A stretch of DNA of 64,000 nt from Desulfosoma caldarium (GCF_003751385.1 NZ_RJVA01000013.1:124001-188000); one strand, 5' to 3'; shown: positions 39,056-49,421, counted from the first letter of the stretch. Notes: generated by a model not told the origin, from the letters alone. Program-made: numbers and translations.

Positions 39056-39315
39056 CTGAGAAGCGGCAAGGCTTATAGCACGCTGCTTTTTGGGCGGTCA
39101 AGGTCAAATCGTGAGGGTTCCGGCCTGCGGCGAAGCGGCTCATTTCAAAAGACAGGGCGTGGGAGCGGCGTGAGCCGAACCTGGGTCTTTGGCGCTGCAA
39201 AAGTCTACAGAAAATTGGCAGCCACCGACGCGCCTTGCGGCGCTGCCACAGCACGGGGCTGTCGGTCGTCTTCTTGGGCCAGCTTCGAGAGAGTCGTCTG
39301 ACCCGGCAGGCCTCC

Positions 39316-39699
39316 TCACGCTTTGACGGCCACGCACTTCATTTCGATCTGGGCCCCTCGGGGCAGGGCGCTCACCTGCACCACGGCTCGAGCTGGCTTG
39401 TGGTCTTGAAAGACCTCTTCATACAGGGCGTTGAAGGTCTGAAAATGGCCAAGGTCCGTCAAAAAAACATCCACGGCCACCACCTCGTTCATGGCGTACC
39501 CTGCCGCCTCAAGAATCCGCGCCACATTGTGCAGCACCTGGCGCGCCTGTGCATCGAAAGTTCCTTCCACCATTTGACCGGTTTCGGGGACCAAGGGAAT
39601 CTGGCCACTCACGAAGAGCCACGGACCGGCCTGAACAGCTTGACTATAAGGGCCGATGGCCGCCGGCGCTTTCTTTGTTTCCACGAAACGCAAAGGCAT
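39316..39699 (-). CDS. RidA family deaminase (YjgF/UK114)
   Basis: A 127-residue enamine/imine deaminase that protects cells from reactive 2-aminoacrylate. APAAIGPYSQAVQAGPWLFV is the family N-terminal motif, with SGQIPLVPETG, and near the C-terminus PARAVVQVSALPRGAQIEM, containing the conserved catalytic Arg and Glu. ATG 39699 has GGGGAG upstream. It is divergent from the first glycosyltransferase. Confidence 0.94.
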   Translation of the reverse strand: MPLRFVETKKAPAAIGPYSQAVQAGPWLFVSGQIPLVPETGQMVEGTFDAQARQVLHNVARILEAAGYAMNEVVAVDVFLTDLGHFQTFNALYEEVFQDHKPARAVVQVSALPRGAQIEMKCVAVKA

Positions 39700-39915
39700 G
39701 GGCTTTTCTCCCCTATCGAAGGCTCGAACTTGATCCAAGCGAGGCGACACCGCCATGGTGCGTGATACCATTCCTTGAGCTTTCACACGCAAGCCCTTGT
39801 AACACCGGAAAAGACGGTTGCCAAGGTGCTTGCATATCTTTAAGATGCCGTTTATGGACTTCGAAAGCTGTCGAAATCCTGGGTATCAAAGCTAACGCAA
39901 GATGACGGGGGACGA

Positions 39916-41127
39916 GTGGCTTCCATACCCGTAACAAAGATTCTCATGTACAGCCATGACACCTTTGGCTTGGGCCATATTCGCCGCACTTTGGCCATCG
40001 CTCGAAGCCTGCGCAAGCTTCCTGCCACCGTCCTCATCCTCACGGGCTCCCCACTTGTGGGCCGCTTCAAGATTCCTCGCCGCGTCGATTTCGTTCGCAT
40101 TCCGGGCATGATCAAGATGACCAACGAGGAATATCTGCCTCTTTCCATGAAGCTGGAGGCCACCGAGGTTTTGGAGATTCGTAAGAGCATCATTCTGAGC
40201 GCGGCCCAGGCTTTTAGCCCGGATTTTTTTATTGTGGACAAGGCCCCTTTGGGCCTGAAGCGTGAAGTGGTGGACACGCTGCACTGGATGCGGGAGGACC
40301 TTCCGTCCTGCACGACCATTTTAGGGCTTCGCGACATCATGGACGAGGCCCAGGCGACCATCGAAGATTGGGAAAGCAAGGGCATTTATGGGGCCATGGA
40401 AGCCCTTTATGATGAAATCTGGGTTTACGGCCATCGATCCTTTTATGACCCGGTGCAGGAATACCGCATTCCGGATTCCGTAGCCCGCAAGATCACCTTT
40501 ACCGGCTATATTCCGCGTCAGGTGCCATCTGCGGCGGAGGTGAAGCAGGTGCGGCGGGAATTGGGCTTGACAGACGACCAGAAGATGGTGCTCATGACCA
40601 CCGGCGGCGGCGGAGACGGCTATCCCGTGGTCAACACCTTTCTCAAAGCCTTTGAACAGAACGTGGCCCCTGCGGGCATGAAGGCCGTGATCGTCACCGG
40701 GCCATTCCTTTCGCCCATGCATTATAAGGAAGTGGCCGGGCGATGCGAGACCCTGGGGTTTCAAATTCTTCGGTTTCACCGCTTCATGGAAGGGCTCATC
40801 GGAGCCGCCGACGTCATCGTCAGCATGGGCGGCTACAACACGGTGTGCGAAATCATCAGCCAAAGAAAACCTTTTTTGATCATTCCTCGAACTGTGCCGC
40901 GACAAGAGCAGCTCATTCGAGCGGAAGTTTTATACCGGCGTGGCTTTTGTGAATACCTGCATCCGGAGCGGCTGAGTCCTTTGGCCGTCTACCAAAAGGT
41001 TGAGCACCTTTTGGCCAACGGCACCGGCATGGCCGCCAAAGCGCAGGAATTTCCCTTTACGGCTCTGGAAGTCATTCGAGCGCGGGTTGCTGAATGCCAC
41101 AAGGGAGCGCGAGTTCAATGGGCGTGA
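39916..41127 (+). CDS. MurG-like glycosyltransferase
   Basis: A 403-residue GT-B glycosyltransferase resembling MurG/GT28-like proteins. The N-terminus KILMYSHDTFGLGHIRRTLA has the GxGH motif, and VLMTTGGGGDGYPVV and ADVIVSMGGYNTVCEII match the donor-sugar C-terminal fold. GTG 39916 is the likely start. Its 3' end overlaps the next glycosyltransferase by 10 bases, so the three form an operon. The acceptor is unknown. Confidence 0.85.
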   Translation: MASIPVTKILMYSHDTFGLGHIRRTLAIARSLRKLPATVLILTGSPLVGRFKIPRRVDFVRIPGMIKMTNEEYLPLSMKLEATEVLEIRKSIILSAAQAFSPDFFIVDKAPLGLKREVVDTLHWMREDLPSCTTILGLRDIMDEAQATIEDWESKGIYGAMEALYDEIWVYGHRSFYDPVQEYRIPDSVARKITFTGYIPRQVPSAAEVKQVRRELGLTDDQKMVLMTTGGGGDGYPVVNTFLKAFEQNVAPAGMKAVIVTGPFLSPMHYKEVAGRCETLGFQILRFHRFMEGLIGAADVIVSMGGYNTVCEIISQRKPFLIIPRTVPRQEQLIRAEVLYRRGFCEYLHPERLSPLAVYQKVEHLLANGTGMAAKAQEFPFTALEVIRARVAECHKGARVQWA

Positions 41128-42407
41128 AAGCGGCGCGCGGCCATGGGGCTCCTCGGCTGGGCATGGTTCTCAAAGGCTACCCGCGCATTTCCGAATCGTT
41201 TATCAGTCAGGAAATTGCCCTTTTGGAATCCATGGGCATGCCCATTGAAATCTATTCCCTGCGGCGGCCTCGAGAGTCTTTTACCCACGAGAGTGTGCGC
41301 CGGATTCGCGCTTCGGTGACCTACCTTCCCGAATATGTGCTGCCGCACCCTCGAGCCATGATCGCCCCCAACCTGCGCCTGTGGGTTCGACTGGGCCCTC
41401 GGTACGTGCGAGGCTTTCGCGACGCTTTGCGCCGTGCTGTGGATCGGCGCACCTCGGCCACTCTGCGCCATTTTCTGCAAGGGGGGTATCTGGCCTACAA
41501 TCGCTTGATGGGGCGCCCTGTGCGGCATCTGCACGCGCATTTTTGCCACACACCCACGTCGGTGGCTTTTTTTGCTTCCCAATTGAGCGGAGTGCCTTAC
41601 AGTTTCACGGCGCACGCCAAGGACATTTACACCTCAGACCCCAATCAGCTGCGCCGCAAGATACAGCGGGCTCGCTTTGTGGTCACCTGCACGGCCTACA
41701 ATGCGCGTTACCTACAATCCCTGCTGAACACGGGTGCTGGAGATGGCTCAAAGAACCGCTCCCTTGTTCCCATCCACACCATCTATCACGGCATCGACCT
41801 GCGTTTCTTCGCCTACGGCACGGACCCTTGGCCTGCGCCTCCCTTTCGCGTGCTCTCGGTGGGCCGACTGGTGCCCAAAAAAGGCTATGATGACCTTTTG
41901 AGAGCTTTGAAAATCCTGGAAACCTTGGGTGTCGATTTTCACTTCGACCACATCGGTTCCGGAGAGGACAAAGAGAAGATTCACGACCTGGCGCGACGCC
42001 TGGGACTGTGGCCTCGCGTCACCTTTCATGGAACGTTGCCTCACGAAAAGGTCATCGGCTTTTACCGCCGTTCCCATGTCTTTGTTCTGGCGTGCAAGAC
42101 GGCGCCCAATGGCGATCGGGACGGCATTCCCAACGTGTTGGTGGAAGCCATGGCGGTGGGGCTTCCGGTGGTGAGTACGCGCCATGCGGCCATTGCGGAA
42201 CTGGTAGAAGACCAGGTGACGGGAACTCTGGTGCCTCCCGCATCCCCTGACACTTTGGCCTGGGCCATCAAGGCCGTGCTGGAAGCCGGAACATCCCTGG
42301 AGGCTCAAAAGCGGGCCGCGCGCCGCACAGTGGAAACGCACTTTGACAGTCGGCGCTGTATTCAACCCCTGGAGGCACTCTTGCGAAAGGCTGTCGGTAA
42401 TCCTTGA
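41118..42407 (+). CDS. glycosyltransferase family 4 protein
   Basis: A 429-residue GT-B enzyme related to colanic-acid type (WcaL) transferases. Features are KGYPRISESFISQEIALLES at the start, a His-rich loop RHLHAHFCHTPTSVAFFA, and the donor-binding E-x7-E region VEAMAVGLPVVSTRHAAIAE. ATG 41118 is chosen for its position just inside the end of the upstream gene. It overlaps the next gene by 4 bases. Confidence 0.92.
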   Translation: MGVKAARGHGAPRLGMVLKGYPRISESFISQEIALLESMGMPIEIYSLRRPRESFTHESVRRIRASVTYLPEYVLPHPRAMIAPNLRLWVRLGPRYVRGFRDALRRAVDRRTSATLRHFLQGGYLAYNRLMGRPVRHLHAHFCHTPTSVAFFASQLSGVPYSFTAHAKDIYTSDPNQLRRKIQRARFVVTCTAYNARYLQSLLNTGAGDGSKNRSLVPIHTIYHGIDLRFFAYGTDPWPAPPFRVLSVGRLVPKKGYDDLLRALKILETLGVDFHFDHIGSGEDKEKIHDLARRLGLWPRVTFHGTLPHEKVIGFYRRSHVFVLACKTAPNGDRDGIPNVLVEAMAVGLPVVSTRHAAIAELVEDQVTGTLVPPASPDTLAWAIKAVLEAGTSLEAQKRAARRTVETHFDSRRCIQPLEALLRKAVGNP

Positions 42408-43513
42408 GAATCGCGTTCTATAGCCCCAACAAGCCCCTGGGGCATCCAGACCCTTCGGGCGATCAGACCATCGCCCAGGGGCTTGTGGAAGCGTTACATG
42501 GCGCTGGATATGCCTGCCGGGAGATGAGCCGCTTTCGTGCCCGATGGTTCTGGAGGGAAAAGGGCGGCTGGTCTCGAGCGGTGCAAGGGGTCGTAGAGGC
42601 CCTGCGCCAATCCAGAATCTGGCGGCCGCACTTGTGGCTGACGTACCATACCTACTACAAGGCTCCCGATGTGATCGGCCCGTGGCTTTCCCGGCTTTTG
42701 GGGATTCCCTATGTTCTCGTGCAGCCCATGTACGGCACAAAGCGCCGAAGGCGTGCTGAGACGCGGCCGGGTTTTTATCTGAACCGATGGGCTTTGCTGG
42801 GTGCTCATCTGGCCGTCATCAACAACCGAAACGATCTGGCGGCCCTGGAGCGCGTGGTGCCCTTGAATCGGTTAGCCTATGTGGCGCCTGGTATCTTTCC
42901 GGAAATGTTCGTGCGCTGTGAAGCGGCCCGCCGGACGGTGCGGGCGCACTGGGGCTTTGCCGCCCATGACCCGGTGCTGCTTGCCGTGGCGCGGTTTCGG
43001 CCGGGGGTGAAAAGAAAGAGCCTACACTTTCTTTTTCATGCCCTGGCCCGAATCGGGGACAATCCGAAACCCTGGCGCCTTGTGGTGGTGGGCGATGGAC
43101 CCCTGGAAGCCGAAATGCATCGAACGGCCGCGCGGCGTCTGGGCCGGCGTGTGGTTTTTGTGGGGCGCGTGGCGCGCCGGGAGCTGCATGCCTATTACAG
43201 TGCCGGTGACCTTTTCGTTTTTCCGGGAATTAGAGAATCCCTAGGCATGGTGTACTTGGAAGCGCAGGCATGTGGTCTTCCGGTGGTGGCGTTGCGGGAA
43301 GGCGGCGTGGACCAGGTGGTGTGGGACGGCCTTACGGGTATTCTGATTCCCCGCCGGGATCCGGGGGCGTACGCCGAGGCGGTCAGAAATCTTTTGCAGG
43401 ATGAGGCGCGGCGGCGCTTTTTGGGGTTGAAAGGGGTTCGGTACGTGGAGTGGTACCGGAACCTGCATCGACAGGTGCGCTATCTTGCGGGGTTACTGGA
43501 ATCGCTGGTTTAG
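42404..43513 (+). CDS. glycosyltransferase family 4 protein
   Basis: A 369-residue GT-B protein. The start MRIAFYSPNKPLGHPDPSGD opens the N-terminal fold, and the C-terminal half shows LVVVGDGPLEAEMHR, VFVGRVARRELHAYYSAGDL and LEAQACGLPVVALREGG, the usual donor-binding motifs. The TTG at 42404 overlaps the upstream stop. It is the third glycosyltransferase of the cluster, probably making a cell-surface glycan. Confidence 0.9.
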   Translation: MRIAFYSPNKPLGHPDPSGDQTIAQGLVEALHGAGYACREMSRFRARWFWREKGGWSRAVQGVVEALRQSRIWRPHLWLTYHTYYKAPDVIGPWLSRLLGIPYVLVQPMYGTKRRRRAETRPGFYLNRWALLGAHLAVINNRNDLAALERVVPLNRLAYVAPGIFPEMFVRCEAARRTVRAHWGFAAHDPVLLAVARFRPGVKRKSLHFLFHALARIGDNPKPWRLVVVGDGPLEAEMHRTAARRLGRRVVFVGRVARRELHAYYSAGDLFVFPGIRESLGMVYLEAQACGLPVVALREGGVDQVVWDGLTGILIPRRDPGAYAEAVRNLLQDEARRRFLGLKGVRYVEWYRNLHRQVRYLAGLLESLV

Positions 43514-43767
43514 AAGGCGGCTTAAGGGCGGCTTGGTGGGGTGTTTTTCGGCGTCATCTTGAGGGGCCTTGCGGGTTGTCTTCCTGGGGAGCCCAAGCGT
43601 GGACGTTCACGTTATTTTCCTGGGAGCGCAATCCTGTGGCCCCACAGAAAGAAAAAGTGGGCGGGACATCTGCGATCTCGGGCAGGGACGAGGGGCTTTC
43701 GGCGCGCTAGGTGCTCAAGGGCCCTGGAAATGACCAAAGCTCCCGGGACATTTTGGACTGCATCACC

Positions 43768-44493
43768 ATGAACATCGCCGTTCTTTCCGACATACACGGG
43801 AACCTGGAAGCCTTTGAAGCGGTGCTGCGCGACCTGGAGGACACGCGGCCCGATCGCGTGGTGTGCCTCGGCGATGCCGTGGGCTACGGTCCCGATCCTG
43901 AAGCCGTGGTGCGGCGCCTTCAATCCCTTCGCATTCCCTGCGTCATGGGAAACCACGAATGGGCCCTCATGAACCCGGATTACCTGGAGTGGTTCAATCC
44001 TTCGGCGCGACAATCCCTGGAACTGACCCGGGAACTGCTCAGCCCCCAAGGGTTTCGCACCGTGACAGCATGGCCGACGACGCTTCACGTGGAAGGGGCC
44101 CTGTGCGTTCACGGGTGTCCGCCCCAGTCGGTCACCCGGTATCTGTTTGAGGTGGTCGTGGAAGAGCTTCCTCACCTCTTTTCCCTTTACGAAAATCCCC
44201 TGTGTTTTGTCGGGCACACGCACCAGTTGCTGTGGGTGCGATGGGACGGAAACCAAGGACGCATCCATCGGTTTCGATCCGATGCGCTGCACTTGCAGCC
44301 ATCCGCCCGGTACATCGTCAACGTGGGCAGCGTGGGGCAACCTCGGGACGGAGACAATCGTGCCAAATACGTGATCTGGAACACAGAGTCTTCGACGATC
44401 GTCGTGCGGCGCGTGGCTTACGACATAGCCAAGACGGTGCAAAAGATTCTCGCTTTGGGTTTTCCACGCATTAACGCCGACCGGCTCTGGTGA
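43768..44493 (+). CDS. metallophosphoesterase (calcineurin-like)
   Basis: A 241-residue protein with the motifs in order: MNIAVLSDIHGNLEAFEAVL (DxH), RVVCLGDAVGYGPDPEAVV (GDxxxYG), CVMGNHEWAL (GNHE), CVHGCPP, and CFVGHTHQLLW (GHTH). This is the YfcE/Ser-Thr phosphatase-like group. It lies between the glycosyltransferases and the protein kinase gene, so a phosphatase role against the kinase is possible but unproven. Confidence 0.92.
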   Translation: MNIAVLSDIHGNLEAFEAVLRDLEDTRPDRVVCLGDAVGYGPDPEAVVRRLQSLRIPCVMGNHEWALMNPDYLEWFNPSARQSLELTRELLSPQGFRTVTAWPTTLHVEGALCVHGCPPQSVTRYLFEVVVEELPHLFSLYENPLCFVGHTHQLLWVRWDGNQGRIHRFRSDALHLQPSARYIVNVGSVGQPRDGDNRAKYVIWNTESSTIVVRRVAYDIAKTVQKILALGFPRINADRLW

Positions 44494-44514
44494 GCCGTTC
44501 TCAGGTGCGTTGCA

Positions 44515-45879
44515 ATGCATGAGGGGCATGCCGTGCGGTGGATCGGACGGTATCAGATTCTCGGGCTTTTGGGGCGGGGCGGCATGGGCCGCGTCTATCG
44601 CGTGTGGGATCCCGACGCCTCGAGCCTTCTCGCCCTAAAAATCCTGGATCCCCATCCGCACTTGGTGACGCTTCTCGGGGAAGACCAGGCGCGCCGACTC
44701 TTCCTCATGGAAACCTCTGTTATGGAGCGGCTGCGCCACCCTCACCTGGCCTGCGTACTGGATCGCGGCGTTCACGATGGACGTCCCTATTTCGTCATGG
44801 AATACCATTGTCATTCTCTGGCGGATCATATCGGTGAAGAGGCCGTGCTGGAGCGGCCCACGCGACCCTTGCCCCCTCGAGAGGCTTTCCGCCTCGTGGA
44901 AGAGATGCTTTCGGGGCTGGGGGCCATGCACCGCTCGGGTCTGGTGCATCGGGATCTGAAACCGGCCAATGTGCTTCTGGCCGACGAAGGGACCGTCAAA
45001 TTGATCGACTTCGGGCTGTCCAAGATTCCGGGCGTTGTCTTTCCCAAACCGAGGCAACTCATCGTGGGGACACCCTATTATGCGGCGCCGGAACAGGAGC
45101 GTGATCCCGATGACGCCACGCCGGCTTCCGACCTTTACAGTGCCGCCGCCGTCTTCTTTCGGCTCTTGACGGGCTTACTGCCTTCAAAAACATCGGTGGC
45201 CGCCCTGCCCCATCCCTTTGACGGGGCACCCTGGAAGGCCTTCTTTGGCAAAGCCTGTGCCGCCGACCCCGCGCGGCGCTATCGCACCACGCGGGGCATG
45301 ATGCAGGCCTTGAGGTCCCTACGCCGCACCTTTGATGCTGCGCTGGACCAGGCATGCCGGTTGTGGCACGACGAGCCGCCTCAGGTCGCGGATCGGCTGC
45401 GGTGCCGGCGCGAACCCGTCAAAGTGCGTCGCCGAGACGCTCAGGAATTTTTCGAATTAGATGCCCTATGGCGCCCTCGCCGTGAGACGATCAATTCCTG
45501 GGTTGTCTATCCCGAATGCCTCTACGATGGCACTACAGGGTTGTGGTGGCAGCGCGACGGTTCCAAGGACAGGCTGTCGTGGCCCGAGGCACGCAGGTAC
45601 GTCGAGGATCTGTGCCGAGAGTCTTTCGGCGGCCGCAGGGATTGGCGACTTCCGACGGTGTCCGAGCTGACCACCATACTTAAAAGACCCCGATATCCGG
45701 ACACCTTTTGCCTGGAACCGGTCTTTTCACGGCGCGTGCAGCGGTTCTGGTCCACGGATCGATGTTCTTATCGATCGGCTTGGTATGCCAGTTCTGAATT
45801 GGGTTATGTGGGCGTGAAGGATTTTTCCTGCCGCATGTATGGGCGCGCCGTGGCTGGGCCGCAGGAACGACCCATATGA
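44515..45879 (+). CDS. Ser/Thr protein kinase fused to a DUF1566 domain
   Basis: A 454-residue protein. Residues about 8-270 are a Hanks-type kinase: GLLGRGGMGRVYRVWD (Gly loop), LALKILDP (catalytic Lys), GLVHRDLKPANVLL (catalytic loop) and VKLIDFGLSK (DFG), then APEQERD. Residues about 325-450 are a DUF1566 domain, an Lcl-type lectin-like fold, containing TTGLWWQRDGSKDRLSWPEA, DWRLPTVSEL and RFWSTDRCSYRS. No membrane helix is clear. The kinase is 22 bases after the phosphoesterase gene and its stop overlaps the YihY gene. Confidence 0.9.
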   Translation: MHEGHAVRWIGRYQILGLLGRGGMGRVYRVWDPDASSLLALKILDPHPHLVTLLGEDQARRLFLMETSVMERLRHPHLACVLDRGVHDGRPYFVMEYHCHSLADHIGEEAVLERPTRPLPPREAFRLVEEMLSGLGAMHRSGLVHRDLKPANVLLADEGTVKLIDFGLSKIPGVVFPKPRQLIVGTPYYAAPEQERDPDDATPASDLYSAAAVFFRLLTGLLPSKTSVAALPHPFDGAPWKAFFGKACAADPARRYRTTRGMMQALRSLRRTFDAALDQACRLWHDEPPQVADRLRCRREPVKVRRRDAQEFFELDALWRPRRETINSWVVYPECLYDGTTGLWWQRDGSKDRLSWPEARRYVEDLCRESFGGRRDWRLPTVSELTTILKRPRYPDTFCLEPVFSRRVQRFWSTDRCSYRSAWYASSELGYVGVKDFSCRMYGRAVAGPQERPI

Positions 45880-47282
45880 CGAAAGGGAAGACCATGCCCA
45901 GGGGTTGGATGCATCGCCTGCAGGGGTTTCTTTTCAAAGAGGATCATCGCCTTGCCAAAGGCCTTGTGGAACATAGGCTGCGCCAGGTGGGGCGGTTGCT
46001 CTACTTGAGCTTGTGGAAATTTCAGCGGGATTTTTGTTTTGACCGCGCGGCCAGTCTGGCCTTTGCCAGCATCTTGTCGATGATCCCTTTGTCGGTGTTG
46101 TTCGTGAGCTTCGTGGGGCTTTTGGGCGGGGGTGAACGCATCATGCACTTTGTCCAGCAAAAGATCCTGCCGGCCGTGGTGCCCGAATTTCAACACCAGG
46201 TCATGGAGTGGCTGGAAAGCTCCATTTCCCCCACGGTGTTCAAAGCCGGCCCGGCGGGTCTCATCAACCTGGCCGCCTTGCTGGGCCTGATCATGGGGGC
46301 TTTGAACATCCTGATCACCGCGGAAAGGGTTTTTAACCATATCTGGAGGGTGCAGGGATCGCGCCATTATTTTCAAAAAGTCACTGCCTTTTGGGTGCTG
46401 CTTACTTCAAGCCCCTTCGTCATCGTGGCCTCCATGTGGATCAGCAACGTGCTGGTGCCCCAAGGTGGGGCCGTGGAATCCTTTCTTCAAAGGAATTTTC
46501 TGGCTCGAACCCTTTACAGCCTGTGTGCTCCCGTTTTTGTGGAAACCATCTGTTTTGCTCTCATCTACTTCTATTTGCCTTCGGCGCGGGTACGGTTTCG
46601 AAACGCGGTCTTGGCCGGGTTGTGTGCCGCCGTCCTGTGGGAATTGTCCAAAAAGGGTTTTTATTTCTACGTGAGCCAGGCGGGCACCATGACGAATTTT
46701 TATCGAAACCTGGCCACAGTGCCTTTGTTTTTCGTGTGGCTGTTTCTCACGTGGATCATCCTTTTGTGGGGAGGGCAGCTGAGCTACGCGCTGCAAAACG
46801 CCAAAGCCCTGATACTGGAACAGAACCAAGGATGGGCGGCGCATCGGTATTCGCAAGTGTTTTTGGGTTTTTTTCTGGTGCTTCGTGTGTACGAACATTT
46901 TCTTCGAGGTGATGAACCCTGCGAACTGGACGCGTTGGCCGACGAGATCGGCGTTCCTCAGGAGACGCTTCTCACTCTTTCGGAATACCTTGTGGAACAC
47001 CGCGTCCTTGTGGAAGACGCGCAGCGCCTCGGCTGCTACACTCTGGCCAAGCACCCGTCCCTTATCTCGCTGCAGGACCTGGCGCAACGGCTTTATGCCA
47101 AAGAATTTCCCGGCGAAATGCCCCTGCTGGATTCCCTAGGGCAAGCCGAAAGGAGCGGCAGCTATGGCGAGGGCGGCATTTCTGTGTTGGCGCAAGAACT
47201 GCTTCGGGCGGCCTTACGCGGCTACTTTTCCCCGTTTGTTGGAAAAACGTTGGAAGACCTCGACATTGGGGTCACATCTTGA
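45876..47282 (+). CDS. YihY/virulence factor BrkB family membrane protein
   Basis: A 468-residue protein. The N-terminal part has six hydrophobic segments with family motifs: FDRAASLAFASILSMIPLSV, WRVQGSRHYFQKVTAFW, FRNAVLAGLCAAVLWELSKK, GFYFYVSQAGTMTNFYRNLA and LFLTWIILLWGGQLSYALQN. A cytoplasmic C-terminal extension of about 150 residues follows and may contain winged-helix-like sequence (DALADEIGVPQETLL). The old name RNase BN was wrong for this family. It overlaps the kinase gene by 4 bases. Confidence 0.93.
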   Translation: MTKGKTMPRGWMHRLQGFLFKEDHRLAKGLVEHRLRQVGRLLYLSLWKFQRDFCFDRAASLAFASILSMIPLSVLFVSFVGLLGGGERIMHFVQQKILPAVVPEFQHQVMEWLESSISPTVFKAGPAGLINLAALLGLIMGALNILITAERVFNHIWRVQGSRHYFQKVTAFWVLLTSSPFVIVASMWISNVLVPQGGAVESFLQRNFLARTLYSLCAPVFVETICFALIYFYLPSARVRFRNAVLAGLCAAVLWELSKKGFYFYVSQAGTMTNFYRNLATVPLFFVWLFLTWIILLWGGQLSYALQNAKALILEQNQGWAAHRYSQVFLGFFLVLRVYEHFLRGDEPCELDALADEIGVPQETLLTLSEYLVEHRVLVEDAQRLGCYTLAKHPSLISLQDLAQRLYAKEFPGEMPLLDSLGQAERSGSYGEGGISVLAQELLRAALRGYFSPFVGKTLEDLDIGVTS

Positions 47283-48168
47283 TTTATGCCATAAATCTGT
47301 TGCAGCCCTGAGGGCCAGCCCGACAAATGTGGGAACGACCGGTGCTTGGGAAGGGGCCACCTTTTCGTGAGAAGATCTGGAGGGAGCGAGGGGGCTGCGC
47401 CCGTTGAGGGAGGGGACGATGCAAGGATGTCCACTCAAGCCATGCCCACGCCCGAAGGATCGCCGCAAGGCACTAGGTCTTCTATTCAATTATTCCATGT
47501 CCATTGGACCAGAGGAGGCCCCTATGGCAGGCTGAGCCACTCCTTTCAGTGGGCACTCAGGGACGTTCTGATATCTCTGGATATCCTGCTTGCGGTCTGC
47601 CTCGCACGGCGATGGCGGGACGGCACAATTTATCCGCGGGGAAAAATTCCGTAATGAATCCGTAAGACTTTTTAAGCCACCAAGAACTCCGGGCATAGTT
47701 TCCCATAGTTGGTGTTGTTCGCCGCTTCGTTTCGTTGGGAGCTTTTGTTCTTGCAAAGGTCGAGGGATTGCTGAAAAAATTTCAAGGAGCCTTGGCCTAG
47801 TTTTGCTTTTCAGGAGCGCCACAGAGTGCGATGTTTTTTAGCCTCAAAGTGCCTTTGGCTTGTGGATCACCTTGGCCGTGGCCAGCGTCGATCCGACAAA
47901 CCGAACAGCGCCTCCAGTGACCAACACGCTCAAGGCTCTAAGGCGCTTTCCATGTGGCCACTTTTGGTCTCGGCGTGCGCTGTTCCCGCAGGCTGGCGTG
48001 CGCTGCCGGCGCACGGTGACTCCAACGACGGGCTTGTTGGGCAAAGTTGAGTGGAAGCGAAACTCCTTTGAAAACGGCGCAAGAGCCGCGCGGCCTCGGC
48101 GGGTTAGGTCCCCAGAGGCATGGCCTGTGGCGTGGCGGGTTCGGGACATGTTTGAAGGAAATGACGTC
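47283..48168. other. 886-base intergenic region before proB
   Basis: No coding region is supported by codon pattern or homology. The only recognised element is a repeat at 47811-47843. The proB ribosome site (AAGGAA) is at its end. Several small frames were judged shadows. Confidence 0.55.
47811..47843. repeat. short GAGCGCC repeat, copy 1
   Basis: CAGGAGCGCCACAGAGTGCG followed by ATG...TAGCC resembles the region at 53416-53447, GTAGGAGCGCCGCACGGCGC followed by GATGG...GAGC. Both lie in intergenic DNA. Confidence 0.55.
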
Positions 48169-49386
48169 ATGGAGGAACAGTCCATCATGGTTTTGGAGGA
48201 TGCCCACGAACACGAGGCGTCTCAAGGGGATGTTTTCGAGCAGGCACAGGAGGACATTCCGGATCGCGCATCGTGGTTTCGACGATGTCGTCGCGTGGTG
48301 GTCAAGGTCGGCAGTGCCGTCCTCACCATGCCTCGAGGCCTCGACCGCGTCATCATTCATCGCCTGACCGATCAGATTGTGGAATTGAAGCACCGAGGTC
48401 ACGAAGTGATCATCGTGTCTTCTGGAGCGGTGGCGTCCGGCATGCGCAAGGTGGGCCTCAAGGAAAAACCCCGCACCATTCCTCAGAAACAGGCCACGGC
48501 GGCCATCGGCCAGACCTTTCTCATGAACGCCTGGGAAGAAGCCTTTGACAAGTTTGAACTGCTGACAGCCCAGATCCTCCTCACCAACGAAGACCTGGCT
48601 CATCGGCACCGGTACCTGAATGCCCGCAACACTCTGGAAACCCTTCTGGACTGGAACATCGTGCCCATAGTCAACGAAAACGACACGGTGGTGGTGGAAG
48701 AAATCAAGTTCGGGGACAACGACCAACTCTCGGCACTCATTGCCGGCTTGGTGGCCGCCGACCTGGTGGTGATCCTCACGGACACAGAAGGCCTCTATGA
48801 GTGTGACCCTCGAGCCCGGCCTGACGCGCGGCTCATTCGCGTGGTGCATGGGTTCAATCCCAAGCTGACGGCCTGTGCCACGCCGGAACCCGGCTCGGTG
48901 GGCACGGGAGGCATGTTGAGCAAGTTGCAGGCCGCCAAGAAATGCCTTGCGTCGGGCATTCCCATGGTCATCGGGCCGGGTCGGGAGAAGGACGTCCTGG
49001 TGCGCCTCTTTGACGGCGAACCTTTGGGAACCCTTTTTCTGCCTAAGCGCCGCTTGTATCACGGCAAAAAGATTTGGCTGGCCAACCTGCCCAAACCGGC
49101 AGGGGAATTGGTACTGGACCAGGGAGCGGTGAAGGCGCTGCAAAAGGCGGGAAAATCCCTGCTGCCCATCGGGATTCGAGAAGTGCGAGGCGCCTTTGGT
49201 GTGGGAGCTGCGGTGCGCTGCGTGGATGAAGAGGGCACGCTGGTGGGCGTGGGCTTGACCAATTACCGTTCGGATGAAATTGATCGCATTAAAGGGCATC
49301 ATACCGAGGAGATCGAGGCTTTGCTTGGCTACAAGCATTCCGATGAGGTCATTCACCGAAACAATTTCGTGCTCAATGAACCGTAA
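48169..49386 (+). CDS. proB: glutamate 5-kinase with PUA domain
   Basis: ProB phosphorylates glutamate, the first step of proline synthesis. [13 protein letters not shown] begins the amino-acid kinase domain, with [35 protein letters not shown] and [14 protein letters not shown]. The C-terminal part is a PUA domain. ATG 48169 has AAGGAA upstream and gives 405 residues, including about 48 residues before the kinase core, more than usual and acidic. It is 35 bases upstream of proA. Confidence 0.95.
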   Translation: MEEQSIMVLEDAHEHEASQGDVFEQAQEDIPDRASWFRRCRRVVVKVGSAVLTMPRGLDRVIIHRLTDQIVELKHRGHEVIIVSSGAVASGMRKVGLKEKPRTIPQKQATAAIGQTFLMNAWEEAFDKFELLTAQILLTNEDLAHRHRYLNARNTLETLLDWNIVPIVNENDTVVVEEIKFGDNDQLSALIAGLVAADLVVILTDTEGLYECDPRARPDARLIRVVHGFNPKLTACATPEPGSVGTGGMLSKLQAAKKCLASGIPMVIGPGREKDVLVRLFDGEPLGTLFLPKRRLYHGKKIWLANLPKPAGELVLDQGAVKALQKAGKSLLPIGIREVRGAFGVGAAVRCVDEEGTLVGVGLTNYRSDEIDRIKGHHTEEIEALLGYKHSDEVIHRNNFVLNEP

Positions 49387-49421
49387 GTGTTCGACGGTAC
49401 TTCGAGAAAAAAGGAAGAGCC

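Noticed and set aside
47346-47654. Possible 102-residue protein before proB
   Set aside because: No domain and no supporting ribosome site; codon pattern unlike its neighbours.
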